From contig DDWW01000057.1 in NCBI GenBank assembly GCA_002347085.1, positions 1-63,735 of the forward strand: a stretch of DNA of 63,735 bases, in the 5' to 3' direction. This DNA is from Desulfobulbaceae bacterium UBA2276 (lineage in GTDB: Bacteria; Desulfobacterota; Desulfobulbia; Desulfobulbales; Desulfocapsaceae). This document shows, one piece after another, positions 1 to 9,407 of the stretch. The translations under genes and the position numbers were made by a program. How positions within the stretch are numbered: position 1 is the stretch's first letter; each line of letters starts with the position of its first letter. The notes below the pieces were generated by a model. The model was not told where the DNA came from. It made no database searches and saw only the letters and a program-made list of their open reading frames with translations.

Positions 1-1
1 G

Positions 2-391
2 GCCTTTCGTTTGTTACCTCATGTAACTCAATGGCAAGGACTGATTAAAGAAATGTGCCGTGTGGCGGGCAAGGCGGTTATTTTTGATTATCCGGATAAA
101 AGAAGCGCAAATATCCTGTATGATATTTTGTTTGATTTGAAAAAAAATATGGAAGGGAATACCAGAAGCTATACACTTTTTTCCAGAAAAGAAATAATGG
201 CTGAACTAGCGTCAAATCATTTTGCTGTTCCTGTGTTCAGGCCCGAATTCTTTGTGCCCATGGTTATTCATCGAAAATTAAAGAATCCGGCAATCTCTCG
301 GTCCCTGGAAGCCGTTTCTCGACTGACCGGATTGACCGCTTTATTTGGATCGCCCATTATTCTTCGTAGTAATATCAAACAACATCTCTAG
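2..391 (+). CDS. Class I SAM-dependent methyltransferase, C-terminal part (gene enters from the left)
   Basis: The frame is open to the window edge, so the start and the SAM-binding motifs lie outside. What remains is about 130 residues of a C-terminal region. The pattern WQGLIKEMCRVAG followed by VIFDYP and a late EFFVPMVIHRK stretch resembles the tail of methyltransferases common in polysaccharide loci, where a last Rossmann strand is followed by a variable lid. A TTG at 11 could only be an internal codon. The stop at 389-391 lies about 20 bases before the likely start of the next glycosyltransferase gene, so the two are probably co-transcribed. The substrate cannot be inferred. Confidence 0.55.
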   Translation, partial: AFRLLPHVTQWQGLIKEMCRVAGKAVIFDYPDKRSANILYDILFDLKKNMEGNTRSYTLFSRKEIMAELASNHFAVPVFRPEFFVPMVIHRKLKNPAISRSLEAVSRLTGLTALFGSPIILRSNIKQHL

Positions 392-410
392 TGAACGGAC
401 ATCGATTGTT

Positions 411-1562
411 TTGAATATTCTTCTTTTAGCCCCCCAGCCTTTTTACCAGGAAAGAGGTACTCCCATAGCGGTAAAACTCCTGGCTCAGACCCTGGGTGAA
501 CAAGGGCATGTCGTTCACTTGTTGGTCTTTGCAGAAGGAGAGGAGATTGTCCTTCCCCATGTCACCATTCACCGGCACATTTCTCTGCCCGGAATCTCCA
601 ATATTACGCCCGGATTATCGCTAAAAAAGCTCATCTGTGATTTCTTTTTGTTTCTCAAGTGTGTTCAGCTGGTCCGGAATCATGAATTTCAGTTGGTTCA
701 TGCTGTGGAAGAGTCTGTCTTTATGGCGATGGTGATAAAAAAGATCTTCAAGATCCCCTATGTGTATGACATGGACTCATCTATGTCATTACAACTGATA
801 GATAAATTTCCATCTTTAGGGCTGGTGCGCAGGACAATGGAGTGGCTGGAAAAGGTGGCGATCGTTCAAAGTAAAGGTGTCCTTGTTGTTTGCCGGACCT
901 TGGAAGATATTGTTAAAAAAAATGCACCTGATAAACTCACCGCCAGGATTGAAGATATTACCTTGCTTGAGAGTGAGAGTGAGGGGCGGGAAAATTTGCG
1001 GGAAGAGCTGGGACTTCAGGGAATTGTTTTGATGTATGTTGGAAATTTTGAGAAATATCAGGGTATTGACTTGTTGCTTGATGGATTTAAAGAGGCAGTG
1101 ATCAGGGAAAACGATTTGCGGCTTGTTCTGATTGGCGGTAATAAAAAAGATATTCAATTGTATAAACAACGCACCAGGCAACTTGGTATTGAGTCAAAAG
1201 TCTTTTTTTGTGGCCAGCGTCCGGTGAATATGCTTGGCTATTACCTTGGCCAGGCGGATATCCTTGTCTCTCCGAGAACGCAGGGGAATAATACTCCAAT
1301 GAAAATTTATTCGTATCTTGATTCCGGAATACCTGTTTTAGCTACAAACTTGCCAACCCATACCCAGGTATTGGATGAGGAAATCGCCTGTCTTGTTTAT
1401 CCCACACCTGCAGATATGGCTGATGGAATTGTCACCCTGGCAGAAAATAAGGTGTTGCGGGAAAAAATTGGATTTCAGGCAAGGCGACGGGTGCAGGAGG
1501 AATATTCACTTCCAGCCTTCAAGAGGAAATTGACAGCATTTTACGAAAAGTTGCAAAGTTGA
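411..1562 (+). CDS. GT4-family glycosyltransferase
   Basis: Retaining glycosyltransferase of the GT-B fold, expected to act at the cytoplasmic face of the membrane on a lipid-linked glycan. The frame is open from 345, but the family-like N-terminus NILLLAPQPFYQERGTPIAV begins at the TTG at 411, which I take as the start (383 aa). The earlier TTG at 345 would overlap the preceding gene by 47 bases. The C-terminal donor half contains YVGNFEKYQGIDLLLDG and a TPMKIYSYLDSGIPVLAT segment in the nucleotide-sugar site. The usual E-x7-E pair is not obvious, which also occurs in this subgroup. It sits 41 bases upstream of the asparagine-synthase gene in the same transcription unit. Donor and acceptor are unknown. 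Confidence 0.8.
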   Translation: MNILLLAPQPFYQERGTPIAVKLLAQTLGEQGHVVHLLVFAEGEEIVLPHVTIHRHISLPGISNITPGLSLKKLICDFFLFLKCVQLVRNHEFQLVHAVEESVFMAMVIKKIFKIPYVYDMDSSMSLQLIDKFPSLGLVRRTMEWLEKVAIVQSKGVLVVCRTLEDIVKKNAPDKLTARIEDITLLESESEGRENLREELGLQGIVLMYVGNFEKYQGIDLLLDGFKEAVIRENDLRLVLIGGNKKDIQLYKQRTRQLGIESKVFFCGQRPVNMLGYYLGQADILVSPRTQGNNTPMKIYSYLDSGIPVLATNLPTHTQVLDEEIACLVYPTPADMADGIVTLAENKVLREKIGFQARRRVQEEYSLPAFKRKLTAFYEKLQS

Positions 1563-1603
1563 TTGGTCTTTCATGTATGTGTGACACCTGAGGAATCTAT
1601 ATA

Positions 1604-3466
1604 ATGTGTGGAATTTGTGGTTTTAATTGGAAAGATGAAGAGTTGATCCGGCGGATGAATAGCCAGATGGCTCATCGTGGACCTGATCAGGATGGGTTCT
1701 ATTGTTGTGACGATGTCTCCCTGGGGCACAGGCGCCTGAGTATTATCGACCTTAGTGAAAATGGCAGGCAACCCATGTTCAACGAGGATGGCAGTCTCTG
1801 CCTTGTCTTCAATGGAGAAATCTATAATTTTCAGGAGTTGCGAGATACCCTTCTCCAGAAAGGGCATGTTTTCACCAGCCATTCCGATTCCGAGGTGATT
1901 ATTCATGCCTATGAAGAGTATGGGATGGGAGTTCTTGACAAACTTCGCGGCATGTTTGCCTTTGCTCTCTATGATCTCAAAGAGAAGACGCTTTTACTGG
2001 CCAGAGATCGCATAGGAATAAAACCTCTCTACTATTATCACAAAGATAATAAGTTGATCTTTGCCTCGGAAATAAAGGCGATTCTTGAAGACCGATCCAT
2101 TGAGAGGAAATTGTGCCATCAGGCCTTATACGACTATATTGGTTTTGAATTCGTGCCTGCACCCGCGACCATGTTTCAGGACATCTATAAGCTGCCTGCC
2201 GGACACTATCTGCTCTGTCGTGAGGGGCAGATTACAGTCAAACGCTATTGGGACCTCGATTTTGCGTCACATGGCGCTGTTCTTTCCTACGATGAAAGTG
2301 TGGAAAAACTGCGTGGGCTGCTGGATTATGCGGTTAAAAGCCATCTTGTCAGCGATGTTCCCCTTGGCGTGTTTCTCTCGGGAGGTCTTGATTCCAGTGC
2401 AATTGTTGCCATGATGCGCCGCCATATATCCGGGCCTCTCAAGACCTTTACCATCGGCTATCAGGATAAAAGTTTCAGCGAACTGGATTACGCCGCTCAG
2501 GTGGCCCAGTATTTTGACACGGAGCATCAGGTGTTGATGCTAGATGATATTAAACCTGACTATGTGGAAAAGGCCCTCTGGCATCTGGATGAACCGATGA
2601 CTGATCTTTCCACTGTCCCCTTGTATCTCCTCTGTAAACAGGCAAGAGAGCATGTGACGGTCTGTCTGAGCGGGGAGGGAGCAGATGAAAGCTTTGCGGG
2701 ATACGATCGATTCAAGGCCAGTAAACTTAATCTTTTTTTCAGGATTATCCCTGCTCCTGTTCGCAAACAGATTGTTGGCAGGCTGATTGCTGCCTTGCCA
2801 GATCAGCCCCAGAAAAAAGGTGCTGTCAACATGCTGAAGCGTTTTGTGGAAGGCGCCAATCTTCCCCCTGAGGGGCATCATCTTCGCTGGCAATATTTTT
2901 CCAGTGAAGAGCAGAACAACCGTCTCTTTAATAAATCATTCAAGGGGCAGACTGTTTTTGATCCATTTAGAATCGTTCGTGAATATTCAGGACGATGCAA
3001 TGCGCATGACAGAATTAACCGGGAAATATATCTGGATATGCGGTATATGATGACCGACAGTGTGCTGATGAAGGTAGACAAGATGAGCATGGCCAGTTCC
3101 CTCGAGGTCAGGGTGCCCTTGCTTGACCATGTACTGGTCGAGTTTCTGGCATCCTTACCCGGTGACTGGAAATTGAAGGGATTTGAAACAAAACATATTT
3201 TTCGTTCAGCCCTTGAGGGGTTGCTGCCTGATAATATTGTGCATCGCGGGAAACAGGGTTACAGTTTGCCGGTTAAGCACCTCCTGCGCGGGGAGATGAA
3301 ATCCTATATGATTTCATTGCTGAATGATTCCGCAATTATTCGAGAAAATATGCATCTCGATTATGTCAATAACCTGATTAAAGAACACTGTGACATGGTC
3401 CATAATCATAACCATGTTCTCTGGGCCTTGATTAATATCGCAATCTGGCATAATCGATTTTTTTAA
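1604..3466 (+). CDS. asnB: Glutamine-dependent asparagine synthase family protein
   Basis: Two-domain amidotransferase. The protein starts MCGICGF, so Cys2 is the glutaminase nucleophile after Met removal, and the class II glutaminase domain covers about residues 2-200. The ATP-pyrophosphatase loop SGGLDSS is at about 259-265 in the synthetase domain. AsnB converts aspartate, glutamine and ATP to asparagine, glutamate, AMP and PPi. Copies inside polysaccharide loci, as here, are often suspected of amidating a sugar carboxyl group or of being paralogs of the housekeeping enzyme. Length (620 aa) is normal for the family. The downstream sugar epimerase begins 30 bases later. The exact substrate is uncertain. 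Confidence 0.88.
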   Translation: MCGICGFNWKDEELIRRMNSQMAHRGPDQDGFYCCDDVSLGHRRLSIIDLSENGRQPMFNEDGSLCLVFNGEIYNFQELRDTLLQKGHVFTSHSDSEVIIHAYEEYGMGVLDKLRGMFAFALYDLKEKTLLLARDRIGIKPLYYYHKDNKLIFASEIKAILEDRSIERKLCHQALYDYIGFEFVPAPATMFQDIYKLPAGHYLLCREGQITVKRYWDLDFASHGAVLSYDESVEKLRGLLDYAVKSHLVSDVPLGVFLSGGLDSSAIVAMMRRHISGPLKTFTIGYQDKSFSELDYAAQVAQYFDTEHQVLMLDDIKPDYVEKALWHLDEPMTDLSTVPLYLLCKQAREHVTVCLSGEGADESFAGYDRFKASKLNLFFRIIPAPVRKQIVGRLIAALPDQPQKKGAVNMLKRFVEGANLPPEGHHLRWQYFSSEEQNNRLFNKSFKGQTVFDPFRIVREYSGRCNAHDRINREIYLDMRYMMTDSVLMKVDKMSMASSLEVRVPLLDHVLVEFLASLPGDWKLKGFETKHIFRSALEGLLPDNIVHRGKQGYSLPVKHLLRGEMKSYMISLLNDSAIIRENMHLDYVNNLIKEHCDMVHNHNHVLWALINIAIWHNRFF

Positions 3467-3495
3467 ATAACATGGGTGAGAAGGAGTAAAAAAAT

Positions 3496-4479
3496 ATGAA
3501 AGTTCTGGTTACGGGCGGGACCGGTTTTACCGGAAAGGCTCTGGTACGGAGACTTTTGGATGATGGGCATGAGGTGGTTGCTCTTGATTACCAGGAAGGT
3601 CTGAAGACGGATGAACTCCGTCAGTGGGGGGCGAAAGTTGTCATCGGTACGGTGACCGATGCCAGGATAGTTGAGGAGTGCATGCAGGGAGTTGATGTCG
3701 TCCAGCACCTGGCGGCGGCTTTTCGGGAGATGGATGTCCCCAATTCATACTACGATGAAGTCAATGTGGGCGGCACGCGTATTGTCCTGGAGTCTGCATT
3801 CAAGAATAAAGTGAAAAAATTTATCTACTGCAGTACCTGCGGGGTTCATGGCAATGTGGAAAATCCGCCGGCCGATGAGACAGCGCCTATCAATGCCGCC
3901 GATTATTATCAGCAGACCAAATATATGGCCGAACCCATTGTGCTTGACTATGTAAAAAAAGGTCTGAAGGCAACGATTCTTCGTCCAGCCGCCATTTACG
4001 GCCCAGGAGACCCGGAACGTTTTTTTATGATTTTCAAACGGGTGAACAATGGGATGTTCCCCATGTTCGGCAGCGGTAAGACCTATTATCATCCCTTGTA
4101 TATTGACAGTCTGATTGATGCGCATGTGCTGGCCATGGATCTGGAAAAGGGAAATGGAGAGGCATATCTGATTGCCGATGAGGAGTATGTGGAAATTGAG
4201 GATTTAGTGCGGCGCACGGCAAAGGCCTTGGGGGGTGAAGTAAAGATTCCCCATTATCCCATCTGGCCCTTAATCATTGCCGGTCATTTTTTTGAAAAGA
4301 TTTGTAAACCGTTCAAGATTCCACCGCCGATTTTTCCCAGACGTGTTGACTGGTATCGACAGAATAGGGCCTTTGATATCAGCAAGGCCAAGAAAGATCT
4401 CGGCTATAAACCACGAATTGGTCTTGATGAGGGACTGAAGAGAACCGGAGAGTGGTATAGGGCAGAAGGATATCTGTAG
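3496..4479 (+). CDS. NAD-dependent sugar epimerase/dehydratase (extended SDR)
   Basis: Extended short-chain dehydrogenase of 327 aa. The Rossmann glycine motif GGTGFTG is at residues 7-13 and the catalytic YxxxK is Y138-K142 (YQQTK). The segment ILRPAAIYGPGDPERF matches the substrate-binding part of NAD-dependent nucleotide-sugar epimerases and 3-beta-hydroxysteroid dehydrogenase-like SDRs. A GAGAAGGAG ribosome site lies just upstream of the ATG. In this locus a nucleotide sugar is the most likely substrate, converted in the cytoplasm before glycosyl transfer. The reaction cannot be fixed from sequence alone. Confidence 0.82.
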   Translation: MKVLVTGGTGFTGKALVRRLLDDGHEVVALDYQEGLKTDELRQWGAKVVIGTVTDARIVEECMQGVDVVQHLAAAFREMDVPNSYYDEVNVGGTRIVLESAFKNKVKKFIYCSTCGVHGNVENPPADETAPINAADYYQQTKYMAEPIVLDYVKKGLKATILRPAAIYGPGDPERFFMIFKRVNNGMFPMFGSGKTYYHPLYIDSLIDAHVLAMDLEKGNGEAYLIADEEYVEIEDLVRRTAKALGGEVKIPHYPIWPLIIAGHFFEKICKPFKIPPPIFPRRVDWYRQNRAFDISKAKKDLGYKPRIGLDEGLKRTGEWYRAEGYL

Positions 4480-4511
4480 GAAAATGGTCATAGTCTGCAA
4501 AATCACGAATT

Positions 4512-5276
4512 ATGAATGAGGACGTAAAAAAGACGCATAAGGCCATTACCGGAGAGGGATCGGCGCTGACTAAGTATCAGGATGTCATTGTCGGCAGTCG
4601 TTCCCTGTTATTTCTCTTCTACTATGAGTGGTGTGTCTGGTTAGGTGTTATACCAGGAGCGCTGGGCATGCTGTTTCGACAGATTTTTTGGCCGCGACTC
4701 TTTGGCTCCTGTGGCAGAAAAACTGTTTTTGCCAAAGGTATTGTGCTTCGTCATCCACAGCGGATACATCTTGGTGATTCCGTGGTGATCAGTGAGGGGT
4801 GTATTCTTGATGGAAGGCACTATGATTCGGGCAGAGCTATTGTGCTGGGCAATGATGTCATCCTCTCCAATAATGTGATACTTTCCTGTAAAAACGGCTT
4901 TATCACCATTGGTGATTCAACCGGGATCAATGCCGGCACGATTGTTCAATCTACTAATCACTGTCCTGTTTCAATCGGTGCGGATGTGATTATTGGGCAG
5001 ATGAGTTTTGCGATCGGCGGTGGAGATTATAATATCGATCGTCTTGATATTCCTATCCGCCTGCAGGGAATCAAAAATGATGGTGGTGTAACGATTGAAA
5101 ACAATGTCTGGATCGGTGCCCAGGTAACAGTTTTAGGCGGGGTGCAGGTCGGTGCCGGATCCGTTGTCGCAGCGGCAGCTGTTTTGACCAGATCAATACC
5201 CACAAATTCGATTGCAAAAGGAATTCCGGCAGTGGTCACTGGCACAAGGGGTGAAGGAGTTGAAAAATGCGCATAG
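4512..5276 (+). CDS. Left-handed beta-helix (hexapeptide) acyltransferase
   Basis: Protein of 254 aa with the isoleucine/valine-rich hexapeptide periodicity of LbH acyltransferases over roughly residues 80-245, for example IHLGDSVVIS, IVLGNDVILSNNVILS and the late IENNVWIGAQVTVLGGVQVG. The N-terminal 60 residues contain a hydrophobic patch (LLFLFYYEWCVWLGVIPG) that could anchor the enzyme to the membrane. Members acetylate or otherwise acylate sugars with acetyl- or acyl-CoA. The 3' end overlaps the next glycosyltransferase gene by 10 bases, so the two are translationally linked. Acetylation of the polysaccharide made here is the simplest role. Confidence 0.8.
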   Translation: MNEDVKKTHKAITGEGSALTKYQDVIVGSRSLLFLFYYEWCVWLGVIPGALGMLFRQIFWPRLFGSCGRKTVFAKGIVLRHPQRIHLGDSVVISEGCILDGRHYDSGRAIVLGNDVILSNNVILSCKNGFITIGDSTGINAGTIVQSTNHCPVSIGADVIIGQMSFAIGGGDYNIDRLDIPIRLQGIKNDGGVTIENNVWIGAQVTVLGGVQVGAGSVVAAAAVLTRSIPTNSIAKGIPAVVTGTRGEGVEKCA

Positions 5277-6397
5277 CTATTATGATGCGATCAGCCGACG
5301 AAGCTGGAGGGATCGGGGTATATGCCAGAAACATCGTGGAAGAGTTGTTGAAACTGGACCATGAAAATGAGTATGTCCTCTTTTATAAAAGTAAAAAGCA
5401 TCTTGGACGTTACAGCAACTTTACCAACTGCCGGGAAATATTTCTGTCTGGTAAAAACAAGGCCATATGGGATCAGGTCACAATACCCTGGGCGGCACGG
5501 AGGGAAAAAATTGATCTGATTTTTAACCCCAAATTTACTGTACCTCTCTTTACTCGCTGTAAGACGGTGATGGTGGTCCACGGTGCTGACTGGTTTGTGC
5601 CACCCTATGATGAAGTGTACACCACCATAGATAATTTCTATATCAAAAGGGTTATGCCCCTCTATTTTCGTAAGGCTGACTTTATCAGCTCCGTCTCTGA
5701 TTATTCAACTGATGGTTTTGTGAAAGCCTTTCCCTGGTGCAAAAAGAAGATAAAGACAATATATTTCGGCCCAAATAGGATCTTTAAACCTATTTCTGAC
5801 CAACAGGTGTTGGAAGCAGTACGTGCAAAATATCATCTGCCTGACGAATTTATTCTCACGGTCATTCGTTACGATCCTGGTACCAGAAATACCCGTAAGA
5901 ATTTTAAGGGCATGGCTGAGGCCTATTCTCTGTATAAAAAGATGGGCGGGAAAGAAAAATTTGTCGTGGTCGGTCGTGATTGTGAGCGTTATGGAGAAGA
6001 CTATGACTTGAAAGCTCTTGGGATCCAAGATGATATTATCTTTCCCGGTCTTGTTCCCCAGACAGATCTCCCGGTCTTTTACAGCCTTGCAAAACTTTAT
6101 CTCTATCCAACCATTATTGAAGCGTTTCCCATACCGACCACGGAGGCCATGGCCTGCGGATGTCCCATTGTTACCTCCAATGGGACCGGTTTAGAAGAGT
6201 TGACCCATGGGGTATCGCTTGCCGTTGATCCTCTTGATAGTCAAGCCATTGCAGATGCCATGAAAAAGGTGTTGGATGATGAAGGCTTACAGCGGGAGAT
6301 GAGTGAGAAGGGTTTTGAGCGTTCAAAGATCTTCAGCTGGGAAAAATGCGCAGCTGACACCTTGGAAATATTCAAAAATCTGGTCAATGAGAACTAA
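5267..6397 (+). CDS. GT4-family glycosyltransferase
   Basis: 376-aa GT-B glycosyltransferase. The N-terminus MRIAIMMRSADEAGGIGVYARNI has the glycine-rich acceptor-side loop of GT4 enzymes. The donor-side E-x7-E motif is seen in EAFPIPTTEAMACGCPIV near residue 285. The start ATG lies inside the last codons of the acyltransferase gene and is preceded by GAAGGAG, so this start is well supported. The next gene starts on the base after this stop codon. It probably adds one retaining linkage to the repeat unit. Sugar specificity is unknown. Confidence 0.87.
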   Translation: MRIAIMMRSADEAGGIGVYARNIVEELLKLDHENEYVLFYKSKKHLGRYSNFTNCREIFLSGKNKAIWDQVTIPWAARREKIDLIFNPKFTVPLFTRCKTVMVVHGADWFVPPYDEVYTTIDNFYIKRVMPLYFRKADFISSVSDYSTDGFVKAFPWCKKKIKTIYFGPNRIFKPISDQQVLEAVRAKYHLPDEFILTVIRYDPGTRNTRKNFKGMAEAYSLYKKMGGKEKFVVVGRDCERYGEDYDLKALGIQDDIIFPGLVPQTDLPVFYSLAKLYLYPTIIEAFPIPTTEAMACGCPIVTSNGTGLEELTHGVSLAVDPLDSQAIADAMKKVLDDEGLQREMSEKGFERSKIFSWEKCAADTLEIFKNLVNEN

Positions 6398-7294
6398 ATG
6401 ATTTCTCCTCTGGTTGCCGTTGTTATCCTGACTTGTAATCAAAAAAAACTTACTTTGGCCTGTCTGAATAGCCTGTCCAAATGTCACTATGATAATAAGC
6501 AAATTATTCTAGTGGATAACGGATCTGAAGATGGAGTTCAGGATGAGGTAAGGCAGAGCTATCCTCATGTTGTTGTCTTACGCAATGAGAAAAATCTTGG
6601 TGCAGCAGGTGGACGCAATACAGGAATAGAATATGCCTTGCAGCATCTTGAATTCAAATACATCTTGTTCATGGACAATGATATCGTTGTCATGCCGGAT
6701 TTTTTGAACAAACTGGTAGATGGGCTGGAGGTCTGCGAAGACCCTTCTGTTGAGATTGCTTCGCCTCTTTTATATCAAATGGGAACTGAAAAAATTATCG
6801 ATAGTGCCGGAGGTCCCAAACTTAATTTCTACACAGGATCTACGCAGACACGAGGACATGGAGAAATTGATGCAGGACAATACAGGTATGAGCGATTTCC
6901 TAATTGTGTGCCGACCACCACTGTTATAATGCACCGTCCGGCCCTTGAAAGGGCCGGACGGTTTGACGTCTCTTTTGATCCCTATGGTTATGAAGATTTA
7001 GATATGGTTTTGCGGGCCAATCCCGGTGGCGCACCTTTTCTGTTTGTTCCGGATGCGGTTGTCTATCATTTAGGTTCAAAAACTGGTTTTTCCGGCTATA
7101 CAGCTGATTATGCCCGGATGAAAGGCAAGAATATGAGGATGTTTTTTAAACGTCATTCCACAGCGTTCCAATGGTTCTGTTTTAATCTTTTCCTGCCGAT
7201 TCTCAGTATGAAAACGATAGTCAGAGAGCTTAGACGTGGCAATGTGAGGTCCGTTGTTGAATTGGCAAAAGGATTTTTAAGTGGTGCTAAATAA
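6398..7294 (+). CDS. GT2-family glycosyltransferase (rhamnosyltransferase-like)
   Basis: 298-aa inverting GT-A enzyme. VAVVILTCNQKKLTLACLNSL opens the nucleotide-binding fold, VDNGSEDG is the first acidic motif and LFMDNDIVV carries the metal-binding DxD. DPYGYEDLDMVLRA matches the ED(x)D catalytic-base region seen in rhamnosyltransferase-like GT2 proteins. It begins immediately after the stop of the upstream GT4 gene. No transmembrane segment is evident except a short hydrophobic run near residue 260. Product linkage is unknown. Confidence 0.85.
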   Translation: MISPLVAVVILTCNQKKLTLACLNSLSKCHYDNKQIILVDNGSEDGVQDEVRQSYPHVVVLRNEKNLGAAGGRNTGIEYALQHLEFKYILFMDNDIVVMPDFLNKLVDGLEVCEDPSVEIASPLLYQMGTEKIIDSAGGPKLNFYTGSTQTRGHGEIDAGQYRYERFPNCVPTTTVIMHRPALERAGRFDVSFDPYGYEDLDMVLRANPGGAPFLFVPDAVVYHLGSKTGFSGYTADYARMKGKNMRMFFKRHSTAFQWFCFNLFLPILSMKTIVRELRRGNVRSVVELAKGFLSGAK

Positions 7295-7320
7295 GATTTT
7301 TTGCCACGTAACGGTGTGAA

Positions 7321-8601
7321 GTGTTTTATATGTCTCTATTGTCAATATTGAAGAAAAATGAGAGTAATCTTTTTTCATTGGGGGCTACGGTATGTCGGGC
7401 CTTCAGTCGATTTTCCCTTGTCTTTATCGCCAGTTTGTTGTTGTCAAAGTATGAATTTGGTATCTTTAATATTTTTTTATCCATCTATTTTTTTTCCCGT
7501 TTGTTCTCTGAAAATTCCCTGAACCTGCCGTTTATTAAATTTTCCACTGATGGTGAAAATAAAACCTCTGTGGTTAATTTTCAGATGATTTTCCTGAAAA
7601 CACTTTATGTCTTAGTGGTTTCTTTTGTGATTTTTGTCTGTTCTGATTTTATTGTCAAATATTCTGGGATAGAGAGAAAAAGCCTGTTGTTTTTTCTGCC
7701 GTTTATGCTCATGACTCTGACAGCGTATATGTTCGTGGGGCAGATTCTTATTGCTCAGGTACGCATGCGGCTTCTTTTTTTCTATGAGTTGTTGAGTTGC
7801 CTGGTCTTTATCGTTGTTCTGTCGGCGTTTTTCTTGTTTGTTGAAAATTTTTCCACGGAAAAATTGGCCGTTGTTTTTTCATTGGCAACTGGTGGGGCGG
7901 CTGTTGTCGGTTTGTTCGTTTATCGCAGGGTTATTGACATTACACCCAGGATCAATAAAGACTTGTTGTGGAAAATTGTTCATTATTCCAAGTTTACGAT
8001 GCTGAGTGGTATCAGTTCTCTGGTTATTCTCAGAATAGATGTCTTGATGTTGGGGTATTTATGCTCACCAAAGGAAGTCGGCGTCTATGGCATGGCTTTG
8101 TTTGTCAATGAAGCGGTGAATGTTGTTTTTGACTCGGTTCTCCGTATTTGTTTGCCGCAAGCATCCTCGTTATCGGGCGCTCATGATGAGCAGAAGATCA
8201 GAAAACTTTTTCGTCAATCCGTGAAGGATATGTACATTGGGATTCTGCCCATTGTATCAATCATTGCGGTTGCTGCGCCTGGCGTCATTCATTTGATTTA
8301 TAAAGGGAAATATGACGATTCGATTTTGTTGATTTATATATTTCTGGCATCATCGTTGGTGAAACCGGTGGGGTATGTGGCAGGAGTTATCTTGGGAGCG
8401 ACTGGAAATATCCGACTTGACAATCGTAATTGCTGGATCTCCGCCCTGTTGAATGTGGTCTGTAATTTTATATTCATTCCCCGGTTTGGAGTGATGGGAG
8501 CTGCCATTGCCTCTACGCTCAGCTTTATCAGCCTCACCATTTTGCATTATGCGTCCATGCAAAAAAAAGTATTCTGTCTGAAGCTGGAAGAGAAGGGATA
8601 A
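7321..8601 (+). CDS. Wzx-like polysaccharide flippase (MOP/MATE superfamily)
   Basis: 426-aa integral membrane protein with 11 to 12 predicted hydrophobic helices and charged cytoplasmic loops, typical of Wzx O-unit or repeat-unit translocases. The helix containing GSSLVILRIDVLMLGYL, with a lone basic and a lone acidic residue, and the C-terminal GVILGATGNIRLDNRN to IPRFGVMGAAIAS segment fit the polysaccharide-biosynthesis family. The frame opens with GTG at 7321. An ATG at 7330 is an equally good start because no strong ribosome site separates them. It would flip the undecaprenyl-linked repeat unit to the periplasm for polymerisation. Confidence 0.82.
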   Translation: MFYMSLLSILKKNESNLFSLGATVCRAFSRFSLVFIASLLLSKYEFGIFNIFLSIYFFSRLFSENSLNLPFIKFSTDGENKTSVVNFQMIFLKTLYVLVVSFVIFVCSDFIVKYSGIERKSLLFFLPFMLMTLTAYMFVGQILIAQVRMRLLFFYELLSCLVFIVVLSAFFLFVENFSTEKLAVVFSLATGGAAVVGLFVYRRVIDITPRINKDLLWKIVHYSKFTMLSGISSLVILRIDVLMLGYLCSPKEVGVYGMALFVNEAVNVVFDSVLRICLPQASSLSGAHDEQKIRKLFRQSVKDMYIGILPIVSIIAVAAPGVIHLIYKGKYDDSILLIYIFLASSLVKPVGYVAGVILGATGNIRLDNRNCWISALLNVVCNFIFIPRFGVMGAAIASTLSFISLTILHYASMQKKVFCLKLEEKG

Positions 8602-8905
8602 TGAGGAAAAGAAGGTGCTGCACTTGATGTCTGCAATTTTGATTTAGAATTTCGTATATTCAACGAGTTCGAAATGGGTCTTCTGGGCGTCAATCTGTTT
8701 GACAAAAAGATGTTAATGGAGTAAAAAGTTTAGTCAAGTTGTTAACGGTGTTTCGTCTTTTCGTGATTGTCCATTGTGTTTTTACGGTCATTCATAATGA
8801 CAATCAGGTCTACGGGATATCCGATGTTAGAGAATGTCGAATGGCTAAATATCCATTCGATAACTTTGTTTATTTGATTACATATCCCTTTTATGATGAG
8901 GAGGA
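8602..8905. other. Intergenic stretch with one short inverted repeat
   Basis: No coding potential is evident. The stretch is AT-rich. It contains an inverted repeat at 8838-8860 (arms TCGAATGG and CCATTCGA, 7-base spacer), 45 bases before the next start. This could be an operator or a small hairpin in a 5' leader. I cannot place a convincing sigma-70 promoter. Confidence 0.4.
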
Positions 8906-9301
8906 ATGGCTTTGAAAATGATCCGGATTGGCCAACGATTCAAAAAAAATGTAGTTGCTGCTTTTGTTCTGGTTGTCTTGCCCCTGTTGATATCAGGTAA
9001 TTGTACAGCTGGAGAATTTGTGAGTATCAAGCTTTTTCCTGAGCATGTTGGGGTATTCACAACAGTAATGAAACAACAGTTTGTTGCATTTGGAGTTGAT
9101 GCTAATGGAGTTTCAACAAATATTACCGAGCAGGTCGGGTGGGAGAGTAGTGACCAGAGTATTGTTACTATTGACGAAAATGGTTTGGCCACCGTGGTGT
9201 CTGATAAGACAGCAGGCCAGGTGAAGATCAGTTGTTCGTATCCCAAGATAGGAAAAATACAGCCCGGCGTTCATATGTTGCTGTTGAAGCCGGCAACATA
9301 A
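8906..9301 (+). CDS. Secreted protein with one bacterial Ig-like (Big_2) domain
   Basis: 131-aa protein with a strong ribosome site (GAGGAGGA, 2-8 bases before the ATG). Residues 1-32 look like an export signal: a basic start, the hydrophobic run VVAAFVLVVLPLLISG, then CTAGEF, where a signal peptidase could cut after CTA-G. Residues about 33-115 show the Big_2 pattern: tolerance for VTTVMKQQFVAFGVDANG, WESSDQSIVTIDENGLATV and a closing strand. Big_2 domains are extracellular beta-sandwiches found in adhesins and surface proteins. A free-standing single domain inside a polysaccharide locus suggests a role in binding or organising the secreted glycan. This is inference. Confidence 0.7.
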   Translation: MALKMIRIGQRFKKNVVAAFVLVVLPLLISGNCTAGEFVSIKLFPEHVGVFTTVMKQQFVAFGVDANGVSTNITEQVGWESSDQSIVTIDENGLATVVSDKTAGQVKISCSYPKIGKIQPGVHMLLLKPAT

Positions 9302-9407
9302 CTATAGAGAATTATTACTTCTTCAGGGATAGATTTTTTTGCTCCTATGGGGAGCGCACGTAGTATACGTATTTATTATGCCAGTCCGTAAAAAAAGGAG
9401 TCTTATT

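Noticed and set aside
345..410. TTG start at 345 for the first GT4 gene
   Set aside because: It would overlap the upstream gene by 47 bases and adds 22 residues not fitting the family N-terminus, which begins at 411.
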